Notes under the pieces: generated by a model | The model's input: only the letters and a program-made list of their open reading frames with translations | Databases searched by the model: none | What the model was told of the DNA's origin: nothing | Translations under genes and position numbers: made by a program | Assembly: GCA_028869355.1 (NCBI GenBank) | Contig: JAGWSK010000302.1 | Span: 1 to 19,449, forward strand | DNA length: 19,449 bases | Source of the DNA: Alphaproteobacteria bacterium | GTDB lineage: Bacteria; Pseudomonadota; Alphaproteobacteria; Micropepsales; Micropepsaceae | Direction: 5' to 3' | Shown: one piece after another, positions 6,983-16,065 of the stretch | How positions within the stretch are numbered: position 1 is the first letter of the stretch | Layout: each line of letters begins with the position of its first letter

Positions 6983-7783
6983 TTACGCCGGATTCCGCGG
7001 CGGTCTGGCTCTTTTGCCGGCATTGCGCGCGTGAATCAGCATCAGCCCCTTGATCGTCAGGTCATCATCGACCTGTTCGATCGCCGGAATGTCTCTTTCA
7101 AACAGATGCGCCAACCCTCCAGTGGCGATCACCTTCATCGGCTCACCGTGCTCGGCGCGGATCCGGGAAACCAGCCCCTCGATCAACCCCACATAGCCCC
7201 AGTAAAGGCCGGACTGCATCGCCGGAACAGTATCTTTGCCGATCACGGCCTGTGCGCGATGGATCGCCACCCGGGGAAGCAGTGCGGCCGCGCGATGCAG
7301 CACTTCGGCCGACAGATTCACGCCCGGTGCGATCACTCCACCTTCGTAATTGCCGGCCGCGCTGACCACGTCAAAATTGGTCGCCGTGCCAAAATCCACC
7401 ACCACGCACGAGCCGGAATACAGATGATGCGCTGCAACCGCGTTGGCGATGCGATCCGCGCCTACGGCATTGGGCCGGTCGGTTTTGACTCCAATGCCCA
7501 AATCGACATCCGGATCACCAATGATCAGCGGTTCGCATTTGAGATAATCCCGGCAGAGCCTGCGCAAATCGAACAGCACTGCGGGGACGACGGTGCCGAT
7601 CACGGCATCCGTAAGCCGGTCGAAGTCGAGGCCGTGCAGTTTCAACAGTTCCGCCAGCCAAACAGCGTACTCATCGGACGTGCGCGACGCGCTGGTCGCG
7701 AGCCGCCACTTGTTGCGGATTGTCTCACCATCGGAGACGGCGAAAACAATATTGGTGTTACCTGCGTCTATGGCGAGCAACAT
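6983..7783 (-). CDS. coaX: Type III pantothenate kinase
   Basis: The 266-residue enzyme phosphorylates pantothenate with ATP, the first step of coenzyme A synthesis, and belongs to the ASKHA fold. The phosphate-binding motif AIDAGNTN (4-11) stands at the N-terminus, GADRI (108-112) carries the probable catalytic aspartate, and DFGTATNFD (130-138) and the glycine-rich ATGGLAH (220-226) complete the ATP site. I placed the start at ATG 7783 rather than an upstream in-frame codon at 7840. This gives the family's usual N-terminus and length and leaves a one-base gap after the birA stop. The C-terminus ends in a basic, proline-rich tail. No type I or II kinase is visible here, so coaX may be the only pantothenate kinase. 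Confidence 0.95.
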   Translation of the reverse strand: MLLAIDAGNTNIVFAVSDGETIRNKWRLATSASRTSDEYAVWLAELLKLHGLDFDRLTDAVIGTVVPAVLFDLRRLCRDYLKCEPLIIGDPDVDLGIGVKTDRPNAVGADRIANAVAAHHLYSGSCVVVDFGTATNFDVVSAAGNYEGGVIAPGVNLSAEVLHRAAALLPRVAIHRAQAVIGKDTVPAMQSGLYWGYVGLIEGLVSRIRAEHGEPMKVIATGGLAHLFERDIPAIEQVDDDLTIKGLMLIHARNAGKRARPPRNPA

Positions 7784-7784
7784 A

Positions 7785-8513
7785 TCAGCACCCGTAGAAC
7801 ACATCTGCTGCCGTAATGCGATGGGATGTGCCATTTTCATCCCGCAGCAGCAATGCGCCGTCCCGATCGAGGTCCTCGAAGATTCCTTCGTAAGGACGCT
7901 GGGCAGTCACGGCGCGAATCATGTCCCCCACACCGCCTGCGCGCGCGATCCAGGCGTCGCGAATGGGGCCAAAACCTTCGTGCCTCCAGACCATCATCCA
8001 ATCGAGCATCCGCCCGGCGAGGAGGGTCAGAACCTCACCCGGGTCAGGCGCCGAACCTGTCATCTCGGCAATTGAAACTGCGTTAACTCCAGCCGGACAA
8101 TGCGCAAGATTGATCCCGATGCCGACCGCAATAAGGCGGTCAGATACATGCTCGACAAGTATTCCTGCGGCTTTGCGTCCGGCAATCAGCACGTCGTTAG
8201 GCCATTTCAACTTCACGGATTTGCCGCGCAAATGCTCTGCAATGATATCGGCCACGCAAACTCCTGCGACAAATCCCGCCTGCGCGGAACGGGAAGACGC
8301 GGTTTCGGTCAATAAAGTCGCAAACAGATTCCCCTGCTCCGACACCCACGCACGGCCATGCCGCCCACGGCCTGCGCTCTGTCGAGCCGCAGTAATCCAG
8401 AGTGGCCCCTGTTCGCCTGCTCGCGCCAGGCGCCGCGCCTCTTCATTGGTGGAATCGAGCATTTCGTACCGGCGCAGGCCGACAGCTTCCGGCCAGCCCG
8501 AAATCACCGTCAC
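7785..8513 (-). CDS. birA: Biotin--[acetyl-CoA-carboxylase] ligase, catalytic-only form
   Basis: The 242-residue protein ligates biotin to the carrier lysine of acetyl-CoA carboxylase through biotinyl-AMP. The motif SAGRGRHGRAW (46-56) binds the adenylate, KWPNDVLI (103-110) and the lysine in AGRKAAGILVE (K114) are the other active-site blocks, and a small C-terminal beta domain follows. The DNA-binding winged helix found at the N-terminus of the E. coli repressor form is absent, so this is a ligase without direct repressor activity. The start GTG 8513 overlaps the nuoN stop by four bases, implying coupled translation; coaX follows one base after its stop. Confidence 0.95.
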   Translation of the reverse strand: MTVISGWPEAVGLRRYEMLDSTNEEARRLARAGEQGPLWITAARQSAGRGRHGRAWVSEQGNLFATLLTETASSRSAQAGFVAGVCVADIIAEHLRGKSVKLKWPNDVLIAGRKAAGILVEHVSDRLIAVGIGINLAHCPAGVNAVSIAEMTGSAPDPGEVLTLLAGRMLDWMMVWRHEGFGPIRDAWIARAGGVGDMIRAVTAQRPYEGIFEDLDRDGALLLRDENGTSHRITAADVFYGC

Positions 8514-9949
8514 GGAAAAAGTGCCTGCGCGGCAGCCGTGGCGCTCTGCACCAGCGGCGCGGCACCCAACACAAAGAACAAGGTGAAGATTCCCGAGCCG
8601 GTAATGACGGAAGCAACCGGCCAGCCCATTGTGGAATCAAAACTCGGCGCTGGTTCGTCCATGTACATGATCTTGACGATGCGCAGATAGTAAAACGCAA
8701 GCGGGACGCTTACGACCACGCCAATAATCGCCAGCGGATATAAGCCGGCATTGATCGCCGCGAGGTAGACATAAAACTTGCCGAAAAAACCCGCCAGTGG
8801 CGGAATGCCGGCGAGACTGAACATCAACATCGCAAATACAAACGCAAAACCGGGGCTGGTTTGCGCCAGACCGGCAAGATCGGGGATATTCTCGACCATA
8901 TGGCCGCTGCGCCGCATCGCCAGTATGCAGGCGAATGTTCCGAGGGTCGTGACGAGGTAGATCGCCAGGTAGACCAGAACGCCCTCAACACCCTGGACTG
9001 TGCCCGCCACAAGTCCGATCAGGATGTAACCCATATTGGCGATCGAGCTATACGCCATCAGGCGTTTGATATTCGCCTGTCCAATCGCAGCAACGGTCCC
9101 GAGCACCATTGAAAGGATCGATATCAGATAAATGACCTCGCGCCATTGGTCGACCGCGCCGGGAAAGGGTGCAATCATTGCGCGCACAAACAGCGCCATG
9201 GCGGCGATTTTCGGAGATGCCGAGAAGAATGCGGTAATCGGCGTCGGCGCACCTTCATACACATCCGGCGTCCACATATGGAACGGCACCGCCGCAACTT
9301 TGAATGCAAGACCGGAAATCAGGAAGACCAAACCGAAAATCAAACCGATGGTTATATTGCCCGTGTGTACCAGCATCGCCACTTTGGTGAACGTCAGAGT
9401 GCCGGCAAATCCATAAATGAGCGAAATGCCGTAGAGCATCATCCCCGACGATAATGCGCCGAGAATGAAATATTTGAGACCGGCTTCCGTCGAGCGAAGA
9501 TTGTCCCGGTCGAATGCGGCGAGCACATAAAGTGCAAGGCTCTGCAGTTCCATCCCAAGATACAGAACGATGAAATCTCCCGCCGATGCCATCAGCATCA
9601 TGCCGAGCACGGAAAACACGACCAGCACCGAAAATTCGAACTGCTGCAGATTCTGCCGCTCGAAATAGCTCTCGCCCATGAACAGCGTGAGCACCGCGCC
9701 CAGTATCACGAGAATCTTCACGAATTCTGCAAAGGGATCGGCAATGAATGCGCCGCCAAACGCGACCGCATGCGGTTGCAGGATCCCAAGCACCGCGACC
9801 GTGGCGATCAACAGCGCAATCGCGGCGCCGTTCGCAATGCGCTGCCAGGCGGCGCCCGCGTAAACCCCAAACATCATCAGCGCCATCGCCCCAAGCGCCA
9901 ATACGAACTCCGGAATGAGCGCGTTCAAATCGGATGAAATGGCGCTCAT
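8510..9949 (-). CDS. nuoN: NADH-quinone oxidoreductase subunit N
   Basis: The 479-residue, highly hydrophobic protein is one of the three antiporter-like proton-pumping subunits in the membrane arm of complex I. A conserved glutamate lies in LYLGMELQSLALYVLAAF (E134), and lysines in AGLKYFILGA (K159) and in KRLMAYSSIANMGYILIG are part of the central charged axis. PFHMWTPDVYEGAPTP is the diagnostic loop between two broken helices. Length matches the family. The start ATG 9949 overlaps the nuoM stop by four bases (ATGA), and its own stop overlaps the birA start by four. Confidence 0.97.
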   Translation of the reverse strand: MSAISSDLNALIPEFVLALGAMALMMFGVYAGAAWQRIANGAAIALLIATVAVLGILQPHAVAFGGAFIADPFAEFVKILVILGAVLTLFMGESYFERQNLQQFEFSVLVVFSVLGMMLMASAGDFIVLYLGMELQSLALYVLAAFDRDNLRSTEAGLKYFILGALSSGMMLYGISLIYGFAGTLTFTKVAMLVHTGNITIGLIFGLVFLISGLAFKVAAVPFHMWTPDVYEGAPTPITAFFSASPKIAAMALFVRAMIAPFPGAVDQWREVIYLISILSMVLGTVAAIGQANIKRLMAYSSIANMGYILIGLVAGTVQGVEGVLVYLAIYLVTTLGTFACILAMRRSGHMVENIPDLAGLAQTSPGFAFVFAMLMFSLAGIPPLAGFFGKFYVYLAAINAGLYPLAIIGVVVSVPLAFYYLRIVKIMYMDEPAPSFDSTMGWPVASVITGSGIFTLFFVLGAAPLVQSATAAAQALFP

Positions 9950-11475
9950 GGAGCGCCCCCAGCGAAACGTAAGCCCGTTCGCGCGGCGGCAACACCCGAG
10001 TGATGCAGATCGACAAGATGCGCGACCGAGGCATGAGTCACGTCAAAGACCGGCGCGGGATAGAATCCGAAAAAGATCACCAGAACGGCAAGCGGCGCCA
10101 TGATGAGCACCTCCCGCGGTCCAAGATCCATGATTGCCTTCAGGCTTGCCTTCTCGAGAGCGCCAAAAATGATCCGGCCATAGAGCCAGAGCGCGTAAGC
10201 CGCCGAAAGTATGATGCCGGTCGTACCCAGAATCGCGAGCCAGGTATTGGAGCGGAACGCTGCAAGCAGCGACAGGAACTCGCCGACGAATCCGCTGGTG
10301 CCGGGAAGCCCGACATTGGCCAGAGTGAACACCATGAAAAACGCCGCGTAGAGCGGCATCCGGTTGACCAGCCCGCCATAGGCCGAGATCAGACGCGTGT
10401 GCATGCGGTCGTAAACCACTCCCACGCAAAGGAACAGCGCGCCCGATACGAGTCCGTGGCTGAGCATCTGGAAAATACTGCCATCGATCCCTTCGGCGCT
10501 GAAGGTGAAGGCGCCCAGCGTCACCAGTCCCATATGTGCAACCGAGGAATAAGCGATCAGTTTCTTCATGTCCTCCTGCGCCAGCGCAACCAGCGAGGTG
10601 TAGATAATCGCGATCAGCGAGAGTGCAAACATCAGTGGCGCGAACCGCTCGCTGGCGAGCGGAAACATCGGCAGCGAGAAACGCAGGAAGCCGTATCCGC
10701 CCATCTTCAGCAATATGGCGGCGAGAATCACCGATCCGGCCGTCGGCGCCTCGACATGGGCATCGGGCAGCCAGGTGTGCACCGGCCACATCGGAAGTTT
10801 GACGGCAAAGGATGCGAGAAACGCGAACCACAGCCAAGGCTGCATCGCCGCCGGAATCGGGTGGCTGCCGTCCAGCAGCAGTGCAATGTCAGACGTCCCG
10901 GTCTGCCAGTAAATCGCCATGATGGCGAGCAGCATCAAAACCGAGCCGAGCAACGTGTAGAGAAAGAATTTGAATGTCGCATAGACCCGTCGCGGTCCGC
11001 CCCACACTCCGATGATCAGAAACATCGGAATCAGGCCGCCTTCAAAGAAGACGTAGAATACGACCAGATCGAGCGCGCAAAACACGCCGATCATCAGCAT
11101 TTCGAGCAGCAGAAAGGACACCATATATTCGCGCAGCCGGCTGTGAACCGCCTCGCTGGCGAGAATGCTGACCGGCGTCAGGAAGGCGGTCAGGACGACG
11201 AACAGAACAGATATTCCGTCCACGCCCATTTTGTAACCGATGCCGCTGCCCAACCAGGCCGAGGTTTCCACAAATTGGAAATCGGATGTCGTGGTATCGA
11301 AATTTGCCCATAACAGGAGCGACAGCGCGAAATTGATTCCGGTGAAAACCAGGGCCACGACACGCATCTGCCGGTAGGCCTCTGCGCCTGAGCCCGGGAT
11401 GAGCATTACGGCCAGCGCACCGAGCGCCGGGAGGAAGGTGATGATCGAAAGGATCGGCCAGCCGTGAAGCCCCAT
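9946..11475 (-). CDS. nuoM: NADH-quinone oxidoreductase subunit M
   Basis: The 509-residue polytopic protein is the second antiporter-like proton channel of complex I. The conserved glutamate in VVFYVFFEGGLIPMF (E145), the loop PMWPVHTWLPDAHVEAPT and the helix EDMKKLIAYSSVAHMGLV with its lysines are characteristic. Two starts are possible: GTG 11478, which overlaps the nuoL stop by four bases, or ATG 11475. I prefer the ATG, which sits about seven bases after GGGGA and gives MGLHGWPILS. The difference is one residue. It sits between nuoL and nuoN with overlapping stops on both sides. Confidence 0.97.
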   Translation of the reverse strand: MGLHGWPILSIITFLPALGALAVMLIPGSGAEAYRQMRVVALVFTGINFALSLLLWANFDTTTSDFQFVETSAWLGSGIGYKMGVDGISVLFVVLTAFLTPVSILASEAVHSRLREYMVSFLLLEMLMIGVFCALDLVVFYVFFEGGLIPMFLIIGVWGGPRRVYATFKFFLYTLLGSVLMLLAIMAIYWQTGTSDIALLLDGSHPIPAAMQPWLWFAFLASFAVKLPMWPVHTWLPDAHVEAPTAGSVILAAILLKMGGYGFLRFSLPMFPLASERFAPLMFALSLIAIIYTSLVALAQEDMKKLIAYSSVAHMGLVTLGAFTFSAEGIDGSIFQMLSHGLVSGALFLCVGVVYDRMHTRLISAYGGLVNRMPLYAAFFMVFTLANVGLPGTSGFVGEFLSLLAAFRSNTWLAILGTTGIILSAAYALWLYGRIIFGALEKASLKAIMDLGPREVLIMAPLAVLVIFFGFYPAPVFDVTHASVAHLVDLHHSGVAAARTGLRFAGGAP

Positions 11476-13505
11476 CACGCCTTCCCCATGGAAAACAGGA
11501 ACCAGGTGATGAACACGGCTACACCCGCCACGATCGCAAACGCATAGTGATAGACGTAGCCGGATTGCAGTCGTACCGCCGCCCAGGTGGCGTTCAGGAC
11601 CCGGGCGGATACTCCGTCGGGGCCGAGCCCGTCGATGATCAGACCATCCCCGACTTTCCAGAGGACATACCCAATGCGTTTGGCCGGGCGAACGAGGGCG
11701 AAATCGTACAACTCGTCAAAATACCATTTGTGATACAGGAACTCGTACAGCATGCCTTTGCGCGCGGCCATCGCAGGCGGCAGCTCGGGATGCAGCACAT
11801 AGTAGTACCAGGCAATCGCAAAGCCGATGATGGTCAGCGCCAGCGGCGCAATCTCGACCTGCCATGGCAGCTCGCCGGCCACGAGGCCCGGCCGGCCGCT
11901 GACGGCAGCGATGGTGCTGTGCCAAAAGCCATTTGCGTCGGGTCCGACAAATGAGCTTTGGAATAATCCGCCCGCAATCAGCGCGCCGGCGGCCAGCACA
12001 AACAGCGGCGCCAGCAGGGTCCAGACCGGTTCGTGAACCGACTCGAGCTTGATCGGCTCGCCGTGTTCATGCCCGGACATTGGCTCGTCATGCGCATGCA
12101 CCGCAGCATCGGCATGCGAGAGATGTGCCTGCTGCGCACCGCGATATGGCCCGTGGAACGTCATCAAAAATTGTCGCCACGAGTAGAACGACGTCATTCC
12201 GGCAGAGACCAGGGTCAGAATGAATGCATAGGTTCCGATGCCGGTCCCGGACTGATAAGTCGCATTGATGATGCCGTCCTTCGAATAAAATCCGGACGTG
12301 CCGATGGCGACGATAGGAATGCCAACTCCGGTGAGCGCGAGATTGCCGATCAGCATCATCGTCCAGGTCACCGGAATGCGCCGCGCCAAACCGCCCATTT
12401 TGCGCATGTCCTGCTCGTGATGCATCGCGGTGATCACCGCGCCCGCACTGAGGAACAGAAGCGCCTTGAAAAAGGCGTGCGTGAACAGATGGAACATCGC
12501 GGCGCCGTAAGCAGAGACGCCGGCCGCCGCGAACATGTAACCAAGCTGCGAGCACGTCGAATAGGCGATCACGCGCTTGATGTCGTTCTGGAACAGGCCG
12601 ACGGAAGCGGCAAAAAACGCCGTCGTGGCGCCAATGAAGGTCACAACGGCGAGCGCCGTGGGTGACTGCTGAAACAGCGGCGAACAGCGGCAGACGAGGA
12701 AAACTCCTGCCGTCACCATGGTGGCAGCATGGATCAGCGCCGAGACGGGCGTCGGGCCTTCCATCGCGTCGGGCAACCAGGTGTGCAGGCCGATTTGCGC
12801 GGATTTTCCCATCGCGCCAATGAACAGCAGAATGCACAGCATGGTCAGGATATCGACGGGATAGCCGGCAAACATGAAGCTCTTGCCGGCAAACATCGGC
12901 GCCGCTGCAAACACGCGGTCGAAATCCAGCGTGCCGAAAACGAAAAAGACGCCGAACACGCCCAATGCAAAGCCGAAGTCGCCGATACGGTTGACGATGA
13001 AGGCCTTGATTGCGGCGGCATTCGCCGACGGCCGCGTGTACCAGAAGCCGATCAGCAAATAGGAAGCGAGACCCACGCCCTCCCAGCCGAAAAACAGCTG
13101 CAGGAAGTTGTTCGCCGTAACCAGCATCAGCATCGCGAAGGTGAACAGCGACAGATACGAGAAGAAGCGCGGCCGGCCCGGATCATCCTGCATGTAGCCG
13201 ATGGAATAGAAATGCACGAGCGCCGACACGCCCGTCACGACCACCAGCATCACCGCGGTCAGGCTGTCGATGCGCAGCGTCCAGTCCGCGGCAAGGCCAC
13301 CGGACGTGATCCATGGCACCAGCCGGATGATTGCACCGTGCCCGAGATAGCAGACGTCGTAAAAGGCGAAGCAGGACAGACCGGCGGAAATGAACAGAAA
13401 AGCCGTCGTGACAACTTCTGATGCACGCGCGCCAATCAGGGGGCCAAGGAGACCCGCAATGAGGCAGCCGATGATCGGCAGGAAGACGATGGCGTCATAC
13501 AACAT
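11475..13505 (-). CDS. nuoL: NADH-quinone oxidoreductase subunit L
   Basis: The 676-residue protein is the distal proton-pumping subunit of complex I, with the long lateral helix near its C-terminus that lies along the membrane arm. The conserved glutamate in FFGWEGVGLASYLL (E142), the lysine in AMGKSAQIGLHTWLPDAMEGPTPV (K234), the histidine in ALIHAATMV (H259) and the lysine in FFKALLFLSAGA (K347) mark the channel. Between the core and the C-terminal helices is a hydrophilic, histidine-rich loop (about residues 451-491, eight histidines), discussed as a finding. The start ATG 13505 lies seven bases after the nuoK stop. Confidence 0.97.
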   Translation of the reverse strand: MLYDAIVFLPIIGCLIAGLLGPLIGARASEVVTTAFLFISAGLSCFAFYDVCYLGHGAIIRLVPWITSGGLAADWTLRIDSLTAVMLVVVTGVSALVHFYSIGYMQDDPGRPRFFSYLSLFTFAMLMLVTANNFLQLFFGWEGVGLASYLLIGFWYTRPSANAAAIKAFIVNRIGDFGFALGVFGVFFVFGTLDFDRVFAAAPMFAGKSFMFAGYPVDILTMLCILLFIGAMGKSAQIGLHTWLPDAMEGPTPVSALIHAATMVTAGVFLVCRCSPLFQQSPTALAVVTFIGATTAFFAASVGLFQNDIKRVIAYSTCSQLGYMFAAAGVSAYGAAMFHLFTHAFFKALLFLSAGAVITAMHHEQDMRKMGGLARRIPVTWTMMLIGNLALTGVGIPIVAIGTSGFYSKDGIINATYQSGTGIGTYAFILTLVSAGMTSFYSWRQFLMTFHGPYRGAQQAHLSHADAAVHAHDEPMSGHEHGEPIKLESVHEPVWTLLAPLFVLAAGALIAGGLFQSSFVGPDANGFWHSTIAAVSGRPGLVAGELPWQVEIAPLALTIIGFAIAWYYYVLHPELPPAMAARKGMLYEFLYHKWYFDELYDFALVRPAKRIGYVLWKVGDGLIIDGLGPDGVSARVLNATWAAVRLQSGYVYHYAFAIVAGVAVFITWFLFSMGKA

Positions 13506-13512
13506 CGCCCGG

Positions 13513-13821
13513 CTAGCCCTTCATCATGTTGATCTGGTCGACCGCAATCGTGCCGCGATTACGGAAATAGACCACGAGGATGGCCAGCCCGATCGCCGCC
13601 TCCGCTGCCGCGACGGTAAGGACGAACAGGGCAAATACCTGGCCCGTGAGATTTCCCAGATACACCGAAAAGGCGACAAAATTGATGTTCACCGACAGCA
13701 AGATCAGTTCGATCGACATCAGAATGATGATGACGTTCTTGCGGTTGACGAAAATGCCGAATACGCCGATCGTGAACAGCAGCGCCGCGACAATAAGATA
13801 TTGTGTCAGACCAACCGTCAT
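13513..13821 (-). CDS. nuoK: NADH-quinone oxidoreductase subunit K
   Basis: The 102-residue protein has three membrane helices and is part of the membrane arm of complex I, related to MrpC antiporter subunits. Two membrane-buried glutamates essential in the family are present: E38 in MSIELILLSVNINFV and E74 in VAAAEAAIGLAILV. Its length is the standard one. The start ATG 13821 overlaps the nuoJ stop by four bases, consistent with coupled synthesis. Confidence 0.97.
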   Translation of the reverse strand: MTVGLTQYLIVAALLFTIGVFGIFVNRKNVIIILMSIELILLSVNINFVAFSVYLGNLTGQVFALFVLTVAAAEAAIGLAILVVYFRNRGTIAVDQINMMKG

Positions 13822-14420
13822 GTGACCCCCTGCCCCGGCTTGACTTCAAGGATTTCGATCGCCTCGGCGGGGACGCGGCGGACCTGGCGCGCAATCGACT
13901 GGCGCTTCACTCCCACCCGGTGACGCAAGGTCAACACGATGGCCCCGATCATCGCCACCAGAAGAATCAGGCCGGCCGTCTGAAAATAGAAGATGTAGTC
14001 TGTATAAAGAATGCGGCCCAATGCTTCGGTATTGCTGACACCTGGCGTCGTCGCCGAAGGCGGTCCCGGAGGTGTGGCCGTCGCCCAGCCAAGATAAGCG
14101 AGGATCAGCTCGCTGACGATCGCGAGCCCAATGATCGCGCCAATCGGGAGGTATTGCATGAATCCCGCGCGCAGCGATGCAAAATCGATATCCAGCATCA
14201 TCACCACGAACAGGAAAAGCACCGCAACCGCGCCGACATAGACGACCACCAGGATCCAGGCCAGAAACTCGGCGCCCAGCAATATGAACAGGGCCGCGGC
14301 ATTCAGGAACGCGAGTATCAGAAACAAGACCGAATGAACCGGATTGCGTGATGAAATGACCATCAGCGCGGAAAATATGATCACCGCGGCGAATACATAA
14401 AACGCAATAGTCTGCAACAT
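13818..14420 (-). CDS. nuoJ: NADH-quinone oxidoreductase subunit J
   Basis: The 200-residue protein has five predicted membrane helices and forms part of the complex I membrane arm between NuoH and the antiporter-like subunits. The helix VVVYVGAVAVLFLFVVMMLD (58-77), with its conserved tyrosine and glycine, is the segment whose pi-bulge changes during the catalytic cycle in solved structures. SSRNPVHSVLFLILAFLNAA is a second family signature. The start ATG 14420 follows a 52-base gap after nuoI; a GAGAGCG stretch just upstream may serve as ribosome-binding site. The C-terminal tail is slightly longer and basic. Confidence 0.95.
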   Translation of the reverse strand: MLQTIAFYVFAAVIIFSALMVISSRNPVHSVLFLILAFLNAAALFILLGAEFLAWILVVVYVGAVAVLFLFVVMMLDIDFASLRAGFMQYLPIGAIIGLAIVSELILAYLGWATATPPGPPSATTPGVSNTEALGRILYTDYIFYFQTAGLILLVAMIGAIVLTLRHRVGVKRQSIARQVRRVPAEAIEILEVKPGQGVT

Positions 14421-14472
14421 GTGACGCTCTCGGTACCGGCCGGGCCGGCAGGATGGCGGGGGTAGAAATCAG

Positions 14473-14961
14473 CTAACGGTACGGCGCGTCGAGCTCCAGA
14501 TTTTTGGCGATTTCGACCTCCCAGCGGTCGCCATTCGCCAGCAATCGGGCCTTGTCGTAGAAAAGTTCCTCACGCGTTTCGGTGGAAAAGTCCATATTGG
14601 GACCTTCGATGATGGCATCCACCGGACACGCCTCCTGGCACAATCCGCAATAGATGCATTTCGTCATATCAATATCGTAGCGGGTCGTGCGGCGGCTGCC
14701 ATCTTCGCGAGGCTCGGCCTCGATGATGATGCATTGTGCCGGGCAGATTGCTTCGCAGAGTTTGCAGGCGATGCATCGCTCCTCGCCGGACGGATAGCGC
14801 CGAAGCACATGTTCGCCGCGAAACCGGGGCGACAACGGCCCGCGCTCGAATGGAAAATTCAGCGTCTTCTTGGGCGCGAAGAAATATTTCAGCCCGACAA
14901 TGAAGCCGACAACAATGTCCCAGAGAAAGATCGAGCGCGCCGAACGGTCAAGCCAGGCCAT
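14473..14961 (-). CDS. nuoI: NADH-quinone oxidoreductase subunit I (2 x 4Fe-4S)
   Basis: The 162-residue protein carries the two tetranuclear clusters N6a and N6b that link the peripheral arm to the quinone site. The ligands are C63, C66, C69 and C112 in one set and C102, C105, C108 and C73 in the other, in the sequences RCIACKLCEAICP and KCIYCGLCQEACP. The N-terminal amphipathic segment (FLWDIVVGFIVGLKYFF) anchors it to the membrane domain. I set the start at ATG 14961, which has a good GAAGGG site and the standard family length, instead of an upstream in-frame codon at 15024 that would overlap nuoH. The nuoH stop is 11 bases upstream. Confidence 0.97.
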   Translation of the reverse strand: MAWLDRSARSIFLWDIVVGFIVGLKYFFAPKKTLNFPFERGPLSPRFRGEHVLRRYPSGEERCIACKLCEAICPAQCIIIEAEPREDGSRRTTRYDIDMTKCIYCGLCQEACPVDAIIEGPNMDFSTETREELFYDKARLLANGDRWEVEIAKNLELDAPYR

Positions 14962-14972
14962 GTTTACCCTTC

Positions 14973-16013
14973 TTACGAAAACCGTCCGATTGCGAACAAA
15001 TATCCGGCGGACAAGACCACCCAAAGCAGTGATATCGGCAGGAAAACCTTCCAGCCCAACCGCATCAACTGATCATAGCGGTAGCGCGGAACAATTGCTT
15101 TCACCATCGCGAAGATAAAGAAAAAGAACCAGATCTTGAGGAGCAGCCATACCACGCCCGGCACGGCGTTCAATGGCCACACGTCCACGAGCGGCAGCCA
15201 GCCTCCGAAAAACAGAATCGATGCCATGGCGCACATCAGCACAATGTTCAGATATTCGGCGACCATGAACAGGAGATAGGGCGTGGACGAATATTCCACG
15301 GCAAAACCTGCCACAAGTTCCGACTCGGCTTCCGGCAGGTCGAAGGGCGGCCGGTTGGTTTCCGCCATCGCCGAAATCAAGAACAGGAAGAACATCGGGA
15401 AGAGCGGAGAAGCGATAAACCAGTGGCGGATGTCGGGCGCCTGCGCTTGAACGATGTCGGTAAGCCGCAGCGAGCCCGCAAACAACAGCACCGTGATCAG
15501 GATGAAACCGATCGAAACTTCATAGGAAACCATCTGCGCCGCAGAACGCAGGGACCCGAGGAACGCGTATTTCGAGTTCGACGCCCAGCCGCCCATGATG
15601 ATGCCATAGACGCCCAGCGAAGAAATCGCGAAGAGATAGAGAATCCCCACATTGATATCGGCAATCACCCAGCCGGAAGCGACCGGGATCACCGCCCATG
15701 CCGCGAGGGCCAGGGTGAACGCGATCAGCGGCGACAGCAGGAAAACAACCTTGTTCGCGCCGGCCGGGATGACCGCTTCCTTGAGAACGAATTTGATGAA
15801 ATCCGCGAAGCTCTGCAGCAGCCCGAATGCGCCGACGACGTTGGGTCCGCGCCGGATCTGCACCGCCGCCCATATCTTCCGGTCGGCCAGCAGGAGGAAG
15901 GCCAGCATCACCAAAAGAGCGACGCTCAAAACCAGAATCGAGACAATGTAGGAAATTAGCCAGGCAGCGCCATAAGGCAGTCCGATCGACTGCAATGGAC
16001 CGGTCAGGAACAT
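14973..16013 (-). CDS. nuoH: NADH-quinone oxidoreductase subunit H
   Basis: The 346-residue, eight-helix protein forms the membrane end of the quinone-binding chamber of complex I. Signatures are DRKIWAAVQIRRGPNVVG (44-61), GGWASNSKYAFLGSLR (141-156) and ETNRPPFDLPEAESELVAGF (218-237), the last carrying the acidic residues of the E-channel. I placed the start at ATG 16013, preceded by AGGAGG at nine bases, rather than further upstream at 16043 or 16094. The longer forms add a charged, non-family extension and the longest would overlap the end of nuoG. Confidence 0.96.
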   Translation of the reverse strand: MFLTGPLQSIGLPYGAAWLISYIVSILVLSVALLVMLAFLLLADRKIWAAVQIRRGPNVVGAFGLLQSFADFIKFVLKEAVIPAGANKVVFLLSPLIAFTLALAAWAVIPVASGWVIADINVGILYLFAISSLGVYGIIMGGWASNSKYAFLGSLRSAAQMVSYEVSIGFILITVLLFAGSLRLTDIVQAQAPDIRHWFIASPLFPMFFLFLISAMAETNRPPFDLPEAESELVAGFAVEYSSTPYLLFMVAEYLNIVLMCAMASILFFGGWLPLVDVWPLNAVPGVVWLLLKIWFFFFIFAMVKAIVPRYRYDQLMRLGWKVFLPISLLWVVLSAGYLFAIGRFS

Positions 16014-16065
16014 TGGCTGTGCCCTCCTGCCGGAGAATTCCATGCGGCCATGTGTTGGATCGTGC

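Noticed and set aside
10000..11313. Long + strand open frame (437 codons) opposite nuoM
   Set aside because: Its product is a run of Arg, Gln, His and Glu with no domain, and it is exactly antisense to the well-supported nuoM. It is a codon-bias shadow.
14421..14472. CCGGCC/GGCCGG palindrome in the nuoI-nuoJ gap as a terminator
   Set aside because: The arms are separated by one base, so only a short stem can form, there is no T-run, and a terminator inside the nuo operon is unlikely.
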